From assembly GCA_029448655.1 (NCBI GenBank), contig JACCLO010000001.1, forward strand, positions 4,588,001 through 4,652,000: a DNA stretch of 64,000 bases, read 5' to 3'. The notes under the pieces are model-generated. The model ran no database searches. It worked only from the letters and a program-made list of their open reading frames with translations, and was not told the origin of the DNA. Position numbers and translations under genes: made by a program. Positions 1-9,865 of this stretch are shown here, piece after piece. Source of the DNA: Wolfiporia cocos (lineage: Eukaryota > Basidiomycota > Agaricomycetes > Polyporales > Phaeolaceae). Position 1 is the first letter of the stretch, and each line of letters opens with the position of its first letter.

Positions 1-891
1 CAGGTGCGCAAAACGCGAGCGACACGCGACGCCTCCCACACGAGCTCCCATTACTTTTAGATTTCGGCCACTTCGGCATGTTGGCCACCTTGCCGCCGTG
101 AGCTGGATGCGCTGTCTTCTCCCACAAGAACCAGCATCAGCAATGCCTAAGGCCAAAGTTCTCAGCGGTCGAAATAGCGGTGGTGACACTTACTATCACT
201 CCGCTTATCCCTTCTATTTGCCATCGAACATTGGCAGTGACTTATAAACAGCATTTGCGCGCCATTAGTTTGAACATATATCTGTTTTGGTTCTCGGTAT
301 CCTGCAGCTGACGGAGGTCTGATCATAAGTCCTTCAGTGGCCTGAATCACGGTAAGACCTGCGTGCCGGTCAAGCCGGCTTACTGCCGCGATCTCGGCAT
401 GCGCGGCAGTGCGTGATGATCTGTGACATAATTTTGCAACCTCTGTCCATTTGACACTCTCCACTTGGAACGTCTCGCTCACTCGTTCAACATACGCATC
501 CGTTGATATTATATTTTTGTCCCATAGACAGGATACCTGGCTATCCATCTGAAAAGATCCGGTGGCGAACGGCGGCGCGCTGAATTTACTATCCACGACT
601 TTCTGAAAGTTTTGCAACCTGTGTCCATGATCTGCATTCGTGACCTCTCCTGCAGTACATCGGCCTTAGTCCTGCTCCTATGTGATGCGAAGACGACAGT
701 ACACCCGAGGAAGTGGAATGTCAGAGTGATGCCCAGGATAGCGATAGCAAAGCGAAACCGCTGCATAGTGAACTACGACACAAGCGAGTCGTTCCCATAC
801 ATCCATATCTGTCGGCGCCGGATCAGGGCGCAGTAGACCTTGCTGTTGGTCGTCGCCAGATTGCAGAGCCCCGTGTGGTAGCCAGTCGTGA
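1..891. other. No supported gene; possible upstream part of the FunK1 locus
   Basis: I see no coding segment here that I can assign. A minus-strand open frame at 162-617 (151 codons) and shorter ones at 509-929 have no recognisable motif. A hydrophobic stretch in the 509-766 frame could be a membrane segment, but flanking frames do not join into a convincing gene. The true start of the FunK1 gene to the right may lie here. Confidence 0.3.
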
Positions 892-1897
892 ATAGAACAA
901 CGTTCGAGGCTATTACGATGTTCTGACATGCCTTTATCTGTTAGAGCCTACGCCTTTTCAGATTTCTGCACGCAGTGCAATCGTCACCACAGAGGGTAGC
1001 AGCACGGATGAGGCTATCGCAGACTTTCTCAGAAAGGAGTATCCGACCAGTGTCTCCTGGAACTATGATCCATTCAAGTTCATACTCTATGTGTGGGATT
1101 TTGACCCCATGCAGATCCCCCGTACGCCACACTGCACGCAGGGCTCTCCGTTTGCGGATCGCTATGTGCTTTGCGAGCCCACGCGGGATCTCTGTGCAGC
1201 GCCGGAGCGTCCTTCCTATGGCCATCTGATAGCCATCTTTGAGGAGCTTCGCAAACAGCTCTCCGGAGACCCGGACTATACCGCGGGTGCTGTGTCTACA
1301 TCTACGCTCAAAGAGGCCATGACGGGCAATTTGATGCGAATGCAGGCTGCTATCTCAGGAACGCTTTCTGGCAGCGCCAAGTGCGCTTCGCCGGAACCAG
1401 CCCCACCCCCGTTATGCCAGATTCTCGACACACGGATGATCGCGATACTCAACGTCGCCGTGGAAGGCGGGTACTCGATAACGAAGCCTGATCTGATGTA
1501 CAATACCAATCACGATCGGGATTCGCAAAGGTGGACATGGAGCATCGTCCCTGGCGAGGTTAAAAAGAAGCATCCTGGTGTGTGGAAGTACGGTGCAGAC
1601 TTTCGGATTGATCTGGATCGCCTGCAGCAGGTATGTGGCGATGACTTGGCCACATTGCGATACTCAGTACTCAGTCACCACTAAGAGATATCTCGACCAT
1701 CACTACATTGATCCAGAGAAGGTGGGAGAAAAGCGAAAGCGGGACAGCAAACATGACCCAGAGCTGTCCAAATCGCGAAAGCGTGCGAAGTACACTATTA
1801 GCTGCGCCGACTTGGAAAACGAAGTGCCGCACATTGAGGGCACCGTGCAAGAGGAGCTGTGCCACGACGACGCGCAGATGCTCAAGTACATCAATGA

Positions 1898-1912
1898 TCA
1901 CATGTCGCACAA
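1898..1912. repeat. Left 15-bp target-site duplication of the element at 1913-3411
   Basis: The sequence tcacatgtcgcacaa occurs here and again at 3412-3426, directly flanking the inserted DNA. Removing the insert and one copy rejoins the FunK1 frame exactly (NDHMSHNVRSFG). Confidence 0.9.
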
Positions 1913-3411
1913 GGGGAGAGAGAGAGAGACAACCATTTATACCCCGCAGTCAGTATCCTACGTACATGTGCGGCAGCTGCTAGAGCCCACGGTCGAAGGT
2001 GAAGAGTATCGTAAATATGAGTAGGGTGGTGTTAGCGGTGGGACGTTGGTTAGTCGTGGTGAGAGGGGAAGGGGTCATAGGTACTCCGAAGGAGTGGAAC
2101 GAGCGTCATATGGGCCCCGAGTTAGGCCAACGCGTGTTCAATAAATACTTGAGAAAATGGGTGGAGAAGGAGTAGAAAAAGTATAACTAGGATGCAGAAG
2201 TACTCGCTGCGGAAATGGGTGTGGAGCTGACGATCTCCCAAGAGATCTGAGGGTTGAATACGTCGCGTTTGCGGGCGATGCGTTGGACGCCGGCAAGAGA
2301 TTCTTCAATGTGTTCGAGGATGACGTGTGTGTCGTCGTCTGGGAAGGATATGTAAATGGAGGATCGGAGCTTCGTGGATTTGTCGTTGTACCAGTTGAAG
2401 TTGGAGAATTGAATAGGGTCGGTGTGTTGGACGTTGGCACGGTGAAGACGGTACCAGAACATGGTGTTCCGAAGTACCTCGTACCATTCCATGCTGAGTA
2501 GGTGCGAGTCGTAAGGCTCGGAGGTCGCGGAGGGACGTCGAAGGACGTTGTTGATCTGGAGTGTGAGAGAATGGGTGGGGACGAAGATATGAGGAGGTTC
2601 GTACAACATGTCACCCCATGGTTCGGGGCCGGCGGGGTGTGAATAAATTGGTCCTTCCATAGGACCGGCGGGACGGTCGTAGATAGGTCCTTCCATAGGA
2701 CCGGCAGGTTGGTCGTAGAGGGGTTTCTCGAGGGGGCCAATAGGGTGGTCGTACAGGGGCGGTTCCATCAGGAAGTCGACGGTGTCAACAGAGTCGACAG
2801 AGTGATGACTGGGGGTGGGTGATGGGGTACGAGGAGGTGTATGGGGTGGGGATGGCGTTCGAGGTGGTGTCTCGGGTCTATTCGGGACCCAGTGGAGACG
2901 TGGTTCGGGTTTTTTCGGGGTGGGTCGGATAGAATGTTTGGGAACGTGGTTAAGGTGAGGCGTAGGTGGTGTGGTGCGTGGCTTGGGGGTGGAGGGCGTG
3001 GGAGGGGTGGGCAAAGGGTTGTTGAATGTGGGCGCTAGGAGCGAGGTGAGGTGTAGCGTGAGGTTGTTGACGTCCTGCTGCAAAGTGAGCAGGGAAGGGA
3101 GTTCGGTGTGGGCCAATTCATTGGCACCATGGGTGATAGCGGTGAGGAGGTAAGATACGTGCGTCTTCCAGAGAGGAAGAGCATATGTTGATGGGGTGGT
3201 TTCATGCGCCCGGTGAATGCTTTGGGCGGCGTTGAAAAGTAGGTCAAAGGCAAAGGTAGCGGGGGTGATGTCGGTAGGGACCCTCTGTGTACTCAGGACG
3301 GTGCGTTGGGTGGTCATGGTGAGGTGAACGGTGCGTAGGGGGTCTGCGTATGGGTGGACGGTACGTGAGCGCCTAAGGCGATGGTGGTGGTAAGAGAGAA
3401 AGGAGGTGTCG
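1913..3411 (-). mobile_element. 1,499-bp non-LTR-like insertion in FunK1
   Basis: This segment is bounded by a perfect 15-bp direct repeat of host gene sequence and has no terminal inverted or direct repeats of its own. Read on the minus strand, it begins about 95 bp before the start of a 376-codon ORF and ends about 270 bp after its stop in a CT-microsatellite tail (tctctctctctctcccc). A long TSD plus a simple-repeat 3' tail is typical of target-primed reverse transcription (LINE or SINE-like). No reverse transcriptase is present, so it would be non-autonomous, or a different class of element. Mechanism is inference; the insertion boundaries are seen directly. Confidence 0.75.
2187..3317 (-). 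CDS. Proline-rich 376-aa protein of the inserted element (ORF1-like, unknown)
   Basis: A single uninterrupted frame of 376 aa fills most of the element. The N-terminal 100 residues look helical (FDLLFNAAQSIHR, LTLQQDVNNLTLHL). The middle, about residues 105-175, is very rich in TP/PPTP. A tandem unit follows: PLYDQPAGPMEG, PIYDRPAGPMEG, PIYSHPAGPEP (about residues 185-230). The C-terminal third is an ordinary globular-looking segment (WYEVLRNTMFWYRLHRANV). I recognise no reverse transcriptase, nuclease, protease or zinc knuckle. Its place inside a mobile insert suggests a structural or nucleic-acid-binding protein like an ORF1p or Gag, but that is inference from context only. Confidence 0.55.
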   Translation of the reverse strand: MTTQRTVLSTQRVPTDITPATFAFDLLFNAAQSIHRAHETTPSTYALPLWKTHVSYLLTAITHGANELAHTELPSLLTLQQDVNNLTLHLTSLLAPTFNNPLPTPPTPSTPKPRTTPPTPHLNHVPKHSIRPTPKKPEPRLHWVPNRPETPPRTPSPPHTPPRTPSPTPSHHSVDSVDTVDFLMEPPLYDHPIGPLEKPLYDQPAGPMEGPIYDRPAGPMEGPIYSHPAGPEPWGDMLYEPPHIFVPTHSLTLQINNVLRRPSATSEPYDSHLLSMEWYEVLRNTMFWYRLHRANVQHTDPIQFSNFNWYNDKSTKLRSSIYISFPDDDTHVILEHIEESLAGVQRIARKRDVFNPQISWEIVSSTPISAASTSAS

Positions 3412-3426
3412 TCACATGTCGCACAA
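3412..3426. repeat. Right 15-bp target-site duplication
   Basis: Second copy of tcacatgtcgcacaa; FunK1 coding resumes in frame within it. Confidence 0.9.
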
Positions 3427-4760
3427 CGTGCGCTCGTTCGGGTCAGGAATCATGGTACGTGAAATGACGATCAAGCTGTGGTGCGCAGACCGGATGGGCA
3501 TCATCATCTCAGAGCCGTTCCACATCGTCGAGCAATCCGAGCTGCTGCTCTACGCCGTTGCCGCGCTGGGCCACGCTGACTTGCACAGGCTCGGCATATG
3601 CCACCTCATGCGCTTTGACGTGCCAAATGGGAAGTTCGAGACGTTCGAGGGGGCGGAGCTCGTGCTGGAGGGCCGGAATGTGCGCGACGCGAAAGGGGAG
3701 GTGATCAATGAACGACTCGAGTTTGACGTCACCGCCATCGGCGAGGACAATATCTACACTGAGTTCGGGATCGTCAGGCGGGGCACTACGGTCGTGCCGA
3801 TTCGCGCAAAGGGCTACCCTCTTCGGCTTGTTGCCAAGATTGCATGACCGGTTAGCCGCACAAACAGGGTGGAGACGACAACGATCATGACAATTCGCAC
3901 GACGCTCGCGGCGAAGAAGCCCACTATGCTAGATCACATTGTCGACCTCAAGTGCTCTCTCTCGATGACCATTGACGAGCTCGGACTACCTCGCGCGTAC
4001 ATGGGCACGAGGGTGCTGGACGAGCGCGTGTTCCGCACCATCATTATGCAGCGCTACGCACCTCTGGAACTGATGAACAGCGCTGCAGAGTTCAAGTCCA
4101 TCTTCCTTGACGTCGTCCGCGGTGCGTCTTCCACCGACTGTTACTGCAGCAGCCACTAACCAGATTATAGCTCACTACTGGGTATACAAGACTTTGAACA
4201 TCCTCCATCGCGATATCAGCAAGAATAACGTCATGTTCTACCGCAGGGACGGTAAACCCTGCGGTGTTCTATGTGATTGGGACCAGGCCATGCCCGTCGA
4301 CACGGAGGCAGAACTCAAGGACGATCAGGAGGACGAACCCGCAGCGCTCGAGTCGTCAAATACCAAGTCAAGTAGTTCATCGAAAAAGAGGCAGTCCCCC
4401 ACAGTCCCTGCGCACACTGTACCCGCACCAGCGCCCGAGCATGTACTCCTTGCACGGAAATGCATCACCGAGGCTCTTGGCCCGAAAGGCGCGGAGCTGC
4501 CGGCGAAGCACGAGCCCGGGACGCAGGAGCCCCCGAGTGCGGATGCACAACCAGAGACGACCAGAGTGGCGCGCCGGCCCGAACCACTGGGGCACCGAAC
4601 GGGCACGAGCCCCTTCATGGCCATTGACCTTCTCACACGGGGCCCCCGCCCACTACATCGGTACCGCCATGACTTCGAGTCGTTCTTCTTCCTACTTGCG
4701 TACGTGTGCGCGGTGTTCGATGTCACCCGCCACAAATTCGGTTCCATCCCCGAGTGGGAA

Positions 4761-5399
4761 TAGTGATGTGCCAGGCCCGGCCCGGCTCAAAAGCCCCGGC
4801 TTTGGCCCGGCTTTGGACGGCCTTGGCTTTTCAAAACCTCAGGCCGGGCCCCCATTGACGGCCCAGGGCTTGGCCCGGCCCGGCCTGGGGCTTGCCCGGG
4901 GCCTGGCACTGTGAGGATGATCATCACTGTAGCCACACAAACTCATAAAATACCTTCTCCAACTATCTTCTGACAAAGCCAAGCTCCAGGATCTTCAATA
5001 ATTAGTGAATTATAGTGTGAAATCATCATTTCACCGGCACGGTGCTCTGTGGCGCGCCTTCCAAATGGGGCATCGTATAGGCGCCCAAAAGTGAGCGACA
5101 GGCTTCAGCACCAAGAATTCAATCCATGGGACTATCCTCTTGCTTGAATTTAAAAATATAGACATACTTCATTGAAATATGGCATACTGCTACTATATAT
5201 ATCCTTATATCATAGTTACTAGACATTTTATCCGTTAGAGCTTTCAGGCCCGGGGCTCACGGCTTGGCCCGGCCCGGCTTGAGACACAAGCCGGGCCCTG
5301 GCCGTCTCAAGCCGTGGTGTAGGGCCCGGCCTGGCCCGGCCCAAGTAGGGCTTGGCCCGGCCCGGCCTATGGCCCAAAGCCGGGCCTGGCACATCACTA
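4761..5399. mobile_element. 639-bp hAT-type MITE in FunK1
   Basis: The insert has perfect 21-bp terminal inverted repeats, starting tagtgatgtgccaggcccgg on both strands, and is flanked by an exact 8-bp duplication agtgggaa at 4753-4760 and 5400-5407. An 8-bp TSD and a TAGNG-like terminus fit the hAT superfamily. It encodes nothing. Its composition is striking: arms of about 150 bp made of iterated ggcccggcc motifs enclose an AT-rich core of about 330 bp (4915-5245). Excision of the insert plus one TSD copy restores the FunK1 frame (IPEWEC...). Open frames at 4264-4914 and 5257-5478 are artefacts of the GC arms. Confidence 0.92.
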
Positions 5400-5761
5400 A
5401 GTGGGAATGCGGCGACCTCGAGCGGATAGGCGAAGAGAAGTTCACGTTCGTTACGAATAACCAGGTCTTTGCCGACATATTCTATTCACAGACTGATGAT
5501 GGGTTCAATCGTCTCATAACGGAGTGGGTCAGCCCGCTATCATCGCATCTTTTCTTCGAGGCTATCATAGCATCAATGCGGATTCGCAATCACCGGATGC
5601 GGCTTGAGAAACTTGACGCGAGCCTTGCGGGATTAAACGACTTTTGCAGAATGGCCGCAATATACCGGAAGAAGCGGGTAGTTCAGGATAATATCCGAAA
5701 ACTCAAGGCAGAGAAAAACACGCTGGTCACTTACGAGAAGTTCATGGCATGGTGTCTATAG

Positions 5762-6461
5762 GACGGCTCAGTGTATTCACCGGACATTCACGGAGATCTG
5801 CGCTGTAACATATTAGGTACAAACGCGCGCCGCCACGAGGGTGTGCCCCTCGGAGCCACTTGACTTGAACGCTCATCATCTTGCCCTGGTGTGTGGTTGT
5901 TGGCTACTTAGACAGGGACTATTAGGAACTGTAGGCTGCATTGCTTGGAACTATTACTCGGAGTAGCGCAACTGAGATAGACACGACGTGGGTAGAACAT
6001 CCACAACTTTATTTCGCGCGCTTGCGCAAATTATACCCAGTGACCGTGCTTTGTCGCGCCAGCACGTATAGTAGGTGCAGATTTTCTCAGAATGCGACTA
6101 TGGCATTCAACGCCACAGTCGCGTGGCAAGTTGTCGATGTGCAAGACTCTTGTGCATATTGTTCCTGCTGCTTCTGAAAATGTGAGAACAAGTTTTCAGA
6201 GGCTGTATATCACGAGTTCTGCCCGGGGGGGCATATAGTATCACCCTCGAGCTTCTATAAATCCAGACAGTTATACCAAACAGGCAGGTTTTAACAGGTT
6301 GTGTATGATCATCTATCAATTGCAACTATAGCACAGGTAAGGTTATAATGCGGGTCCATTGATCATGCGGTCCCAAGAAGACTGCGACCTTCTTATTTCA
6401 TCTGTCCACTCATCCTCTTCCCCCGCAAGACAGGGGCCACAGGCCTCCCTTTCCCGTTCCT
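5762..6461. other. Intergenic, nothing recognised
   Basis: About 700 bp between the end of the FunK1 remnant and the 3' end of the dehydrogenase gene. Short open frames only, none with a motif. Confidence 0.5.
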
Positions 6462-7426
6462 TCATGAAATCATAACGATTCCACCATCGACCTAGCCCTC
6501 AATCAGCCCACGCATCCCAGCAACACACAGCACCTTGACGCACCTTGACCACCGACCCGCTCACGAAGCTGCCCGCGCGGGACGCAAGGTACACGACCGC
6601 GGCGACGACGTCCTCCGGCGCGCCAACGCGGCCCGCGGGGATGTCGGCCGCGCGGCGCGCGACGAAGCTGTGCGGGTCGCGCGGGTCGTTCATCTCGGAC
6701 GGCACGTTCGCGGGCGCGATGCTGTTCACGCGCACGCCGCGCCGCGTGAGGTGCGTCGCGAGGCTCTGCGCGACGCTGTGCGCGCCCGCCTTGCTCGCCG
6801 CGTACAGCGTCCCCGGCGCCTTGTGCAGGAACGCGGACACGGACGTGTTCACCACCACGCAGCCGCGCCCCTCGCCCGCCTGCGCCGCCCGCGCGAGCTG
6901 CGGGAGCACGCACGCCGTCATCCACTGCCCCGTCCTCCGTGTGAGCTGCCGTGCGCGGGCGGGCGGAGAGGAGAGGAGAAGAGCAGCACAGACGCACCTG
7001 GACCGACCCGACGTTCGTCGCGAACTCGCGCGCCCAGCTCGCGTCGCTCGCCGCGAGCAGCCGCTCCGCCACCTCCTCCACCGCCGCGTCCGCCCCCCAC
7101 TCGCCCTCCTCCACCTTCACGCCCGCGTTGTTCACCAGCAGGTCCAGCCGCACGCCCTCCCGCGCCATTCCTGCTCGCGCCTCCGCCTCCACGAACGCGT
7201 CCCGCACCGCCTTGCACCCCGCGATCGTGCTCACGTCCCCGACGAGCGGGCGGATCGCCGGCGAGGCCGCGGCGACGGCGGCGAGCTGGGCCTCCCGACG
7301 CCCGACAGCGTAGACGCGCGCGGCGCCACGCGCGGCGAGCCCTTGCGCGAGGTAGGCGCCGATCCCGGAGCTCGCCCCGGTGATGAGGACGATGCGCCCG
7401 GTGATGTCGAAGAGGTCGTCGGACAT
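6462..7426 (-). CDS. Short-chain dehydrogenase/reductase (SDR), classical type
   Basis: NAD(P)(H)-dependent oxidoreductase of the classical SDR family, probably cytosolic; substrate not predictable. Three exons: 6998-7426, 6544-6924 and 6462-6491, joined by 73- and 52-nt introns and giving 279 aa. The Rossmann nucleotide loop TGASSGIG is at residues 16-23, NNAG at 99-102, and the catalytic Ser171, Tyr184 and Lys188 are all present (YAASK). I chose the small third exon because it supplies the family C-terminus VDGG; reading through donor gtgcgt instead gives a non-homologous tail. The gene is very GC-rich, so the opposite strand carries long shadow frames. It lies back to back with the ammonia-lyase remnant. 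Confidence 0.88.
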
Positions 7427-7587
7427 TGCGTACGAGGGTTTGTGGATCTGCGTGCGGACGATGTGAGTATTTATGCTTCGCAGTGTCTCTGAGCCTACGG
7501 GACTTTCGCTGACGCTGGCTTGTCAGCGCGACCCACTGGTGCTCCGAGTCTGTATTGCATGGTTGGAATTGACCGCTGGATTGTGCC

Positions 7588-8085
7588 GTGAATCAGTGGC
7601 GACAGGCGTTTCTTACTGAGAGCTTCATCTCAGTGGGTCTCAGCACCGGGTTTGGCGGTAGCGCGGACACCCGTACCGAAGACCCCATCGCCCTGGGGCA
7701 CGCATTGCTCCAGCACCAGCACACAGGAGTGCTTCCGTCTCAAGTGGACAAAGCTAGCAATGTGCTGCCGCCCCTCTACCCGCTCGCGCCGACGAGCATG
7801 CCTGAGGCGTGGGTGCGGGGCGCAATCCTCATCCGCATGAACTCCCTCATCCGCGGGCACTCTGGCGTCCGGTGGAAACTGATTGAGAAAATGCAATCAC
7901 TGCTCCAAGAGAACATCGCACCACTGGTACCCCTGCGCGGCAGCATCTCTGCCTCTGGAGATCTTTCCCCCTTGTCCTACATCGCAGGGACGCTGATCGC
8001 GAACCCATCTATCCGGGTATTCGACGGCTCCGCCAGGTTCGGAGCCCGCCGCCTCGTCAAAATTTGTGCCACCAAGCCGCACTGA
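7588..8085 (+). pseudogene. Phenylalanine ammonia-lyase (PAL/HAL family) fragment
   Basis: PAL deaminates phenylalanine to cinnamate and uses an MIO cofactor made from Ala-Ser-Gly. This 165-codon frame contains [14 protein letters not shown] and the MIO motif [13 protein letters not shown], so family assignment is firm. It covers only about one fifth of a typical fungal PAL (about 700 aa): the N-terminal 100 or so residues, including the catalytic Tyr region, and the whole C-terminal half are absent. The frame runs off into unrelated sequence after GARRLVK. I find no further PAL exons up to 8500. The start ATG at 7588 is formal only. Interpreted as a truncated gene relic. Confidence 0.85.
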
Positions 8086-8500
8086 CTCGGCATGGAAATC
8101 TGAGGGCCAGTAGAGGTATGCATCGATCCATTGCAATCCGTGAAGTCCGAGCAAGGGGTACAACAGTAGTCTAAAATTTATAGAGCGAGTACAATACAGA
8201 CCGTGTACGGGGGTAGTCCGTTGTGAAGGCAGGTCATCCAGACATAGAGAGACAGTCAAGGTATGTTTTGCGAGGATGCAGTCCGTGTGAGAGTATGGGA
8301 GAGAGCATCGCGAAAGTGTGGGGTGAATTGTGGCGTGTATAAGCACCGTCGAGAGGTTTCTCAAACAGCAGGTTCCAGAGACCGCAAACCTGCTCAATCT
8401 GCTTCAATAGGCAATAATAGATCGTCGGATGACGGCGAGCCTCCGCCAACACCATCGCTTCAAATTTGTTAGTCCCACACAACAGAACAAACCATGGCGC
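8086..8500. other. Intergenic, nothing recognised
   Basis: About 400 bp between the PAL relic and the 3' end of the BTB gene; short frames without motifs. Confidence 0.5.
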
Positions 8501-9376
8501 TTACTCTACCGCCGTAGGCAGCTGATCGATACACTCCTGTATGACACGCAGCGTCTCCTTCTTGTCATACAGCACATGGTTGCAGCTCGCACACCGCGCG
8601 TCCCAGCACGCCCTCGCAGCCGGCCACTCCACCAGGCCCCGCGGACAGATGGTGTCCCCGAGCGGGCGGACGTCCATCTCGAGCACGATGACGTACTTGA
8701 GCTCGCGCCAGGTGTGGTAGTCCACCTGGCGGCCGCAGTGCGAGCACGTCGCATCCGTGCCGTCGCTCACGAACGGCGCGTCGTTGAGCCTGCGGCGGAG
8801 CGCCTCGCGCCTCGCGCGGTGCAGCGCGAACAGGCTGAGCAGCGCGGACGTGCTGAGCTTCATGAGCTCTGTACGGTGTTCCGGCGCGTGCAGGTCGAGC
8901 GTGAGCGTCTCGCGCGCGGCGATGCGCGCCTCCGCCGCCCAGCCGTGCCGAGCGCAGAGCGCGTAGAGGCGCACTGGGGACGCGAGCAGTGTGGGCATGG
9001 TCGCGAGCGCACGCGCGACGGAGACTGGCCCGGGCATGTCGTACTTTTCGGCGGCGTCGAGGAGCGGCTCGAGTGTGTCGAAGGAGGAGAGCGCGTGAAT
9101 AGGTATTTGGAGACCAGAGATGAGGGTGAGGAGTGAGGCGAGGACGTCCGTGGGTTCGGAGAGGTAGAGGTTATCGGCGATGGGGGGACGAGGGGAGGGG
9201 AGGGAGAACATGGTGCGGAAGAAACCAGACGTGGTCTTGAGCGTGTACGAGTGTATCCGGAAGAGGGTACGGTCGCTCGAGACTAGAACAACGTCGCCGT
9301 CTGGAGAGGCGAACAGCGGGTGATATTCCATGCCATCGTCGGCAGCAGCAGAGATAGAGTCGGCCTGCGTCTGCAT
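8501..9376 (-). CDS. BTB/POZ domain protein with C-terminal CxxC pairs
   Basis: A complete single-exon gene of 291 aa. The N-terminal half has the fungal BTB pattern: FASPDGDVVLVSSDRTLFRIHSYTL, SGFFRTMFSLP, and a helix of the type LLDAAEKYDMPGPVSVAR. BTB domains mediate dimerisation or Cullin-3 binding; large sets with unknown partners occur in Agaricomycetes. The C-terminal half carries two Cys pairs, CSHCGRQ (about residue 214) and CASCNHVLY (about residue 266), that could bind zinc. No DNA-binding or catalytic domain is seen. It is divergent from the thioesterase gene (489 bp between starts). Confidence 0.85.
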   Translation of the reverse strand: MQTQADSISAAADDGMEYHPLFASPDGDVVLVSSDRTLFRIHSYTLKTTSGFFRTMFSLPSPRPPIADNLYLSEPTDVLASLLTLISGLQIPIHALSSFDTLEPLLDAAEKYDMPGPVSVARALATMPTLLASPVRLYALCARHGWAAEARIAARETLTLDLHAPEHRTELMKLSTSALLSLFALHRARREALRRRLNDAPFVSDGTDATCSHCGRQVDYHTWRELKYVIVLEMDVRPLGDTICPRGLVEWPAARACWDARCASCNHVLYDKKETLRVIQECIDQLPTAVE

Positions 9377-9865
9377 TACTGACGGGGGTATGAAAGATGC
9401 GATTATTATGAGCGCAGAAGCTGATCCTAGTTCCGCAGCTACACCTACAAGTTGTGGATGTTCTGCTCACGTAGTGTCTGTCTCAGTTGCGCTACCCCGA
9501 GTAACAGCAATGCAGCCTACACTTCCTAATAATCTCAACAGCCCCTGTCTGAGTGGTTAACAATCACACAGATGATGAGTGTTCAAACGTTCAAGCTCAA
9601 GTCAAGTGGCTCCGACAGATTCGGAGGAGCGAAGACGCGCCGAAAGTGGCAAGGGTAATGTCGGTTCCTAAGTTCCAGTTCCTATTACGGTTGCACCCAA
9701 TCAATCTGATTGCGATTAGATATAGCAATATGCTGCGTGGTTACGGTCAGTGATCGCAATAGCATTACGTAAGCCTTGCAATGCGATCGTGAAGCGCTCG
9801 CTCAGTGCTTCCGCCACACCCGCCCAGTGAGCGTCCTGCTGTGCATACGTTCCGTCTCGTTCATC
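9377..9865. promoter_or_regulatory. Divergent intergenic region between BTB and PPT1 genes
   Basis: 489 bp between two start codons on opposite strands, so it must hold both promoters. I see no unambiguous TATA box. Confidence 0.4.

Larger units (their letters stand above)
892..5761 (+). pseudogene. FunK1-type fungal protein kinase, disrupted by two insertions and a nonsense codon
   Basis: FunK1 kinases are an expanded, fungus-specific protein-kinase family of unknown substrate. Coding pieces, in order, are about 892-1630, an intron to 1685, 1686-1912, 3413-4120, an intron, 4171-4760 and 5408-5761. The kinase core is clear: a catalytic loop HRDISKNNVMFY at about 4210 and CDWDQA (the DFG equivalent) at about 4275, then the usual low-complexity insert and the RTGTSPFMAIDLL segment. 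Three lesions are visible. A 1,499-bp element sits at 1913-3411. TGA at 3845-3847 falls where the family has Trp in a KxSWP-like motif, and the same frame stays open beyond it. A 639-bp MITE sits at 4761-5399. No start codon is identifiable. The N-terminal part has KPDLMYN followed by GEVKKKH. Almost certainly non-functional. Confidence 0.85.

Noticed and set aside
1913..2024. Continuation of the FunK1 frame to a stop at 2024
   Set aside because: Everything after 1912 is the tail of the inserted element; the real coding resumes at 3413 within the duplicated target site.
6535..7492. Long plus-strand open frames opposite the SDR gene (282 and 315 codons)
   Set aside because: Arg/Pro/Ala-rich translations typical of antisense shadows in GC-rich coding DNA; the minus strand carries a complete SDR with catalytic residues.
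9540..9600. tRNA-like string (tgtctgagtggttaacaatca)
   Set aside because: Only a D-arm resemblance; no anticodon stem, T arm or acceptor pairing can be completed.
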